From contig CACWLI010000019.1 in assembly GCA_902761685.1 (NCBI GenBank), positions 1 to 23,216 on the forward strand: a stretch of 23,216 nt of DNA, given 5' to 3'. The number at the start of each line of letters is the position of its first letter. Position 1 is the first letter of the stretch. Of the stretch, positions 21,648 to 23,216 are shown in pieces. Both the position numbers and the translations under genes were made by a program. The stretch comes from an uncultured Erysipelotrichaceae bacterium (lineage in GTDB: Bacteria > Bacillota_I > Bacilli_A > RF39 > UBA660). The notes beneath the pieces are model-generated. The model saw nothing but the letters and a program-made list of their open reading frames with translations, was not told the DNA's origin and made no database searches.

Positions 21648-23216
21648 ATGGCAAGTTTTAGAGTAGGAGAATATCCTAATGGTAGAGTTGAATTAATAGA
21701 TAATTCATATGTTTATATACCAAATAATGTTATATCTGATACTCCAGTATCAGTTTACTATACTGGTGCAATTGGATATGCTAAGAGTTCTACTGCAGCA
21801 AGTTTAATTAGTGACGTTTTAGAAACTGAAGGTTTTGATCAAATAGTAATCTTAAATGATTATGGAAGTGATTATATTTATGGACAATCATATATTGAAG
21901 GTAGAGCTGCAACTCAAGAACAAATTATTTCACAAATTGAAAGTGATTATGGTGTTACATTAGATAGAGTTAATACTCTTGGTTCAAGTGCAGGAGATAA
22001 GTGTGCTCTATATAATTTTGCTACACTATGTAAAGATGGCAGAGATAGTGGTTTTTGTGTTATTACTGGAGCTTCAACTATTAATGTAAATCAAACTGAG
22101 GGACAAAGCTATAATCGTGGACCTAATAGAGCATTTTTGAGTGATGAAGATTATGCTGCTATGGAAGGTAAAACAGTGTTTATATTTGAAGGGGCAAGCG
22201 CAACAAATTATTCATATGTAAAACAATTAAGAGATCATGGAGTAGAAGTTGTATTAGTACAATGTAAAAGTAGTGGACATGATCAATTGTCATATAATCC
22301 TTTAAGAGATAATATATTTGAATTTATGGATGGAGATCCAACTAAATTTTTAGAAAATGATAATTATACATTTACTAGATGTACTGATGCTGAAGGTAAT
22401 GTTTGGGAAACATTAACTGATGAAGAAATAGAGGAAATTGTTAGTGGTGCTTCAGATCCAACTAAATTATATGCTAAAATCCAAGAAAAAGGTGGGGAAT
22501 TAAGTGATTTTGCTAGTAGATATAGAGGTGGAGATGGAACACTTGCTTCAAATATGAGCTTTGTAGCTAATAGTCTTGGTACTATAAGAAATGGTATAGA
22601 GCTAATACCATCAACTACAGGGGACGCTACTGGAATAATGGGAAGTTTTTATGGAGCAAATAACTATTATTCAGGAGTTACAAATACAATTCTAACAACA
22701 TTAGCTAGCGAAACAGATGCAATTTATGCAATAGCTAATGCAATATATAAAATGGATGGTTTTTCAGCAAGTATTGCTGAATCAAGTCTTTCAAGTGGTG
22801 TATCTAGTACACTATTTAATCCATCTAATTCAAGTGAAATAGAAGGATTAAATGCAAGACTTGGGCAAAGTATTGATAATATGTTAAATGATGCAGAGTT
22901 AGGATTCTATAATGCATATAAAAATTCATTTATATCAGGTAATGTTGGTAAAACTAGTTTAAGTGATATTGATGCTGCAATGAGATCAATCACATCAACA
23001 CTTTCAAATGAGGTACAAAGTGCAAACTCAATGAAAGGATACATTGATAGTTTAACTGCTGGAATTGGAGCAGGTAACATGCTATCAGGTGGAGTATGGG
23101 ATTCAGTAAAAGCTAATATGGAAACATATTCTGGTTTAATGCAGTTAAGAGAAAATTCAGCAGATTACTTATTAAGTGTTACAAAAGTAGCAATGGAACT
23201 TGTAAGAGAATCAATT
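21648..23216 (+). CDS. Alpha/beta hydrolase with C-terminal LXG-like helical region (partial)
   Basis: An open frame of 523 codons that runs off the window; ATG 21648 follows AGGTGA. Residues about 30-225 have the order of an alpha/beta hydrolase: strands at VSVYYTG and IVILNDYG, nucleophile elbow LGSSAGDKC with Ser114, strands GFCVITGAS and TVFIFEGAS, then VVLVQCKSSGHDQ with His211. The usual acid position after the FIFEG strand is not an aspartate; Glu181 is a candidate. Residues about 260-523 are mostly helical, low in cysteine and rich in Ser, Asn and Ala, with GGVWDSVKAN (481-490) resembling the WXG/LXG turn. There is no signal peptide. With two small helical partners upstream, it resembles type VII-secreted lipase toxins of the TslA kind (lipase first, LXG-like domain last). 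Substrate, full length and any immunity gene are unseen. Confidence 0.75.
   Translation, partial: MASFRVGEYPNGRVELIDNSYVYIPNNVISDTPVSVYYTGAIGYAKSSTAASLISDVLETEGFDQIVILNDYGSDYIYGQSYIEGRAATQEQIISQIESDYGVTLDRVNTLGSSAGDKCALYNFATLCKDGRDSGFCVITGASTINVNQTEGQSYNRGPNRAFLSDEDYAAMEGKTVFIFEGASATNYSYVKQLRDHGVEVVLVQCKSSGHDQLSYNPLRDNIFEFMDGDPTKFLENDNYTFTRCTDAEGNVWETLTDEEIEEIVSGASDPTKLYAKIQEKGGELSDFASRYRGGDGTLASNMSFVANSLGTIRNGIELIPSTTGDATGIMGSFYGANNYYSGVTNTILTTLASETDAIYAIANAIYKMDGFSASIAESSLSSGVSSTLFNPSNSSEIEGLNARLGQSIDNMLNDAELGFYNAYKNSFISGNVGKTSLSDIDAAMRSITSTLSNEVQSANSMKGYIDSLTAGIGAGNMLSGGVWDSVKANMETYSGLMQLRENSADYLLSVTKVAMELVRESI

Noticed and set aside
1..23216. CRISPR array, tRNA, rRNA or insertion sequence
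   Set aside because: No spaced identical repeats, cloverleaf sequences, rRNA signatures or transposase frames were seen on either strand by reading.

Overview
This is an AT-rich window (roughly a quarter G+C by eye, not counted) of dense, almost entirely plus-strand coding sequence. TGG encodes Trp and TGA ends several genes (5415-5417, 12832-12834), so the standard bacterial code applies and this is not a code-4 mollicute. Small operons, Shine-Dalgarno sites of AGGAG or GGTGA type, intrinsic terminators at most operon ends and extended -10 promoters point to a low-GC Bacillota, plausibly an uncultured gut lineage related to Bacilli/RF39. That taxonomic guess rests on protein style only.

Layout. 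1-1042: a multi-span membrane protein. 1054-4878: a TetR regulator divergent from a MacB-like ABC ATPase and its FtsX-type permease, with two near-identical palindromic operators in the shared intergenic region. 5001-7742: a GNAT acetyltransferase, a small membrane protein, then a 63-residue single-span protein next to a secreted, membrane-anchored Cthe_2159-type carbohydrate-binding protein. 7767-7889: an orphan 3' gene fragment that still has its terminator. 7949-8566: an MBL-fold hydrolase. 8629-11617: cysteine desulfurase, TtcA-like tRNA thiolase and a YjbR-plus-EVE-like fusion. 11680-13314: flavodoxin, a second MBL-fold protein and a YbaK-type deacylase. 13376-15469: PrsW-type membrane protease, MTA/SAH nucleosidase and adenine phosphoribosyltransferase, the last two being consecutive adenine-salvage steps. 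15505-16026: a small membrane protein, possibly leaderless. 16079-19218: TIM44-like/zinc-ribbon protein, L-lactate dehydrogenase and HerA-like ATPase in one tight operon. 19283-20862: an aquaporin and a DUF362 protein separated by a terminator.

The most interesting part is the right edge (20877-23216). Two ~100-residue helical-hairpin proteins resembling WXG100/ESX partners precede a large protein, cut by the window edge, that carries an N-terminal alpha/beta-hydrolase domain (GxSxG elbow) and a long helical C-terminal region with a WXG-like turn. This matches the layout of the reverse-arranged type VII-secreted lipase TslA of Staphylococcus aureus with its two small partners. I read it as a candidate type VII-secreted hydrolase locus in an unrelated lineage; the secretion machine and any immunity gene lie outside the window or are absent.

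Expression architecture is regular. About ten promoters are TGnTATAAT extended -10 sites without a good -35, while the two with a consensus-like -35 lack the TGn. Many terminators are built from the last codons of the gene, and the next promoter starts within tens of bases. No tRNA, rRNA, CRISPR array, insertion sequence or gene-free stretch longer than 300 bases was found.
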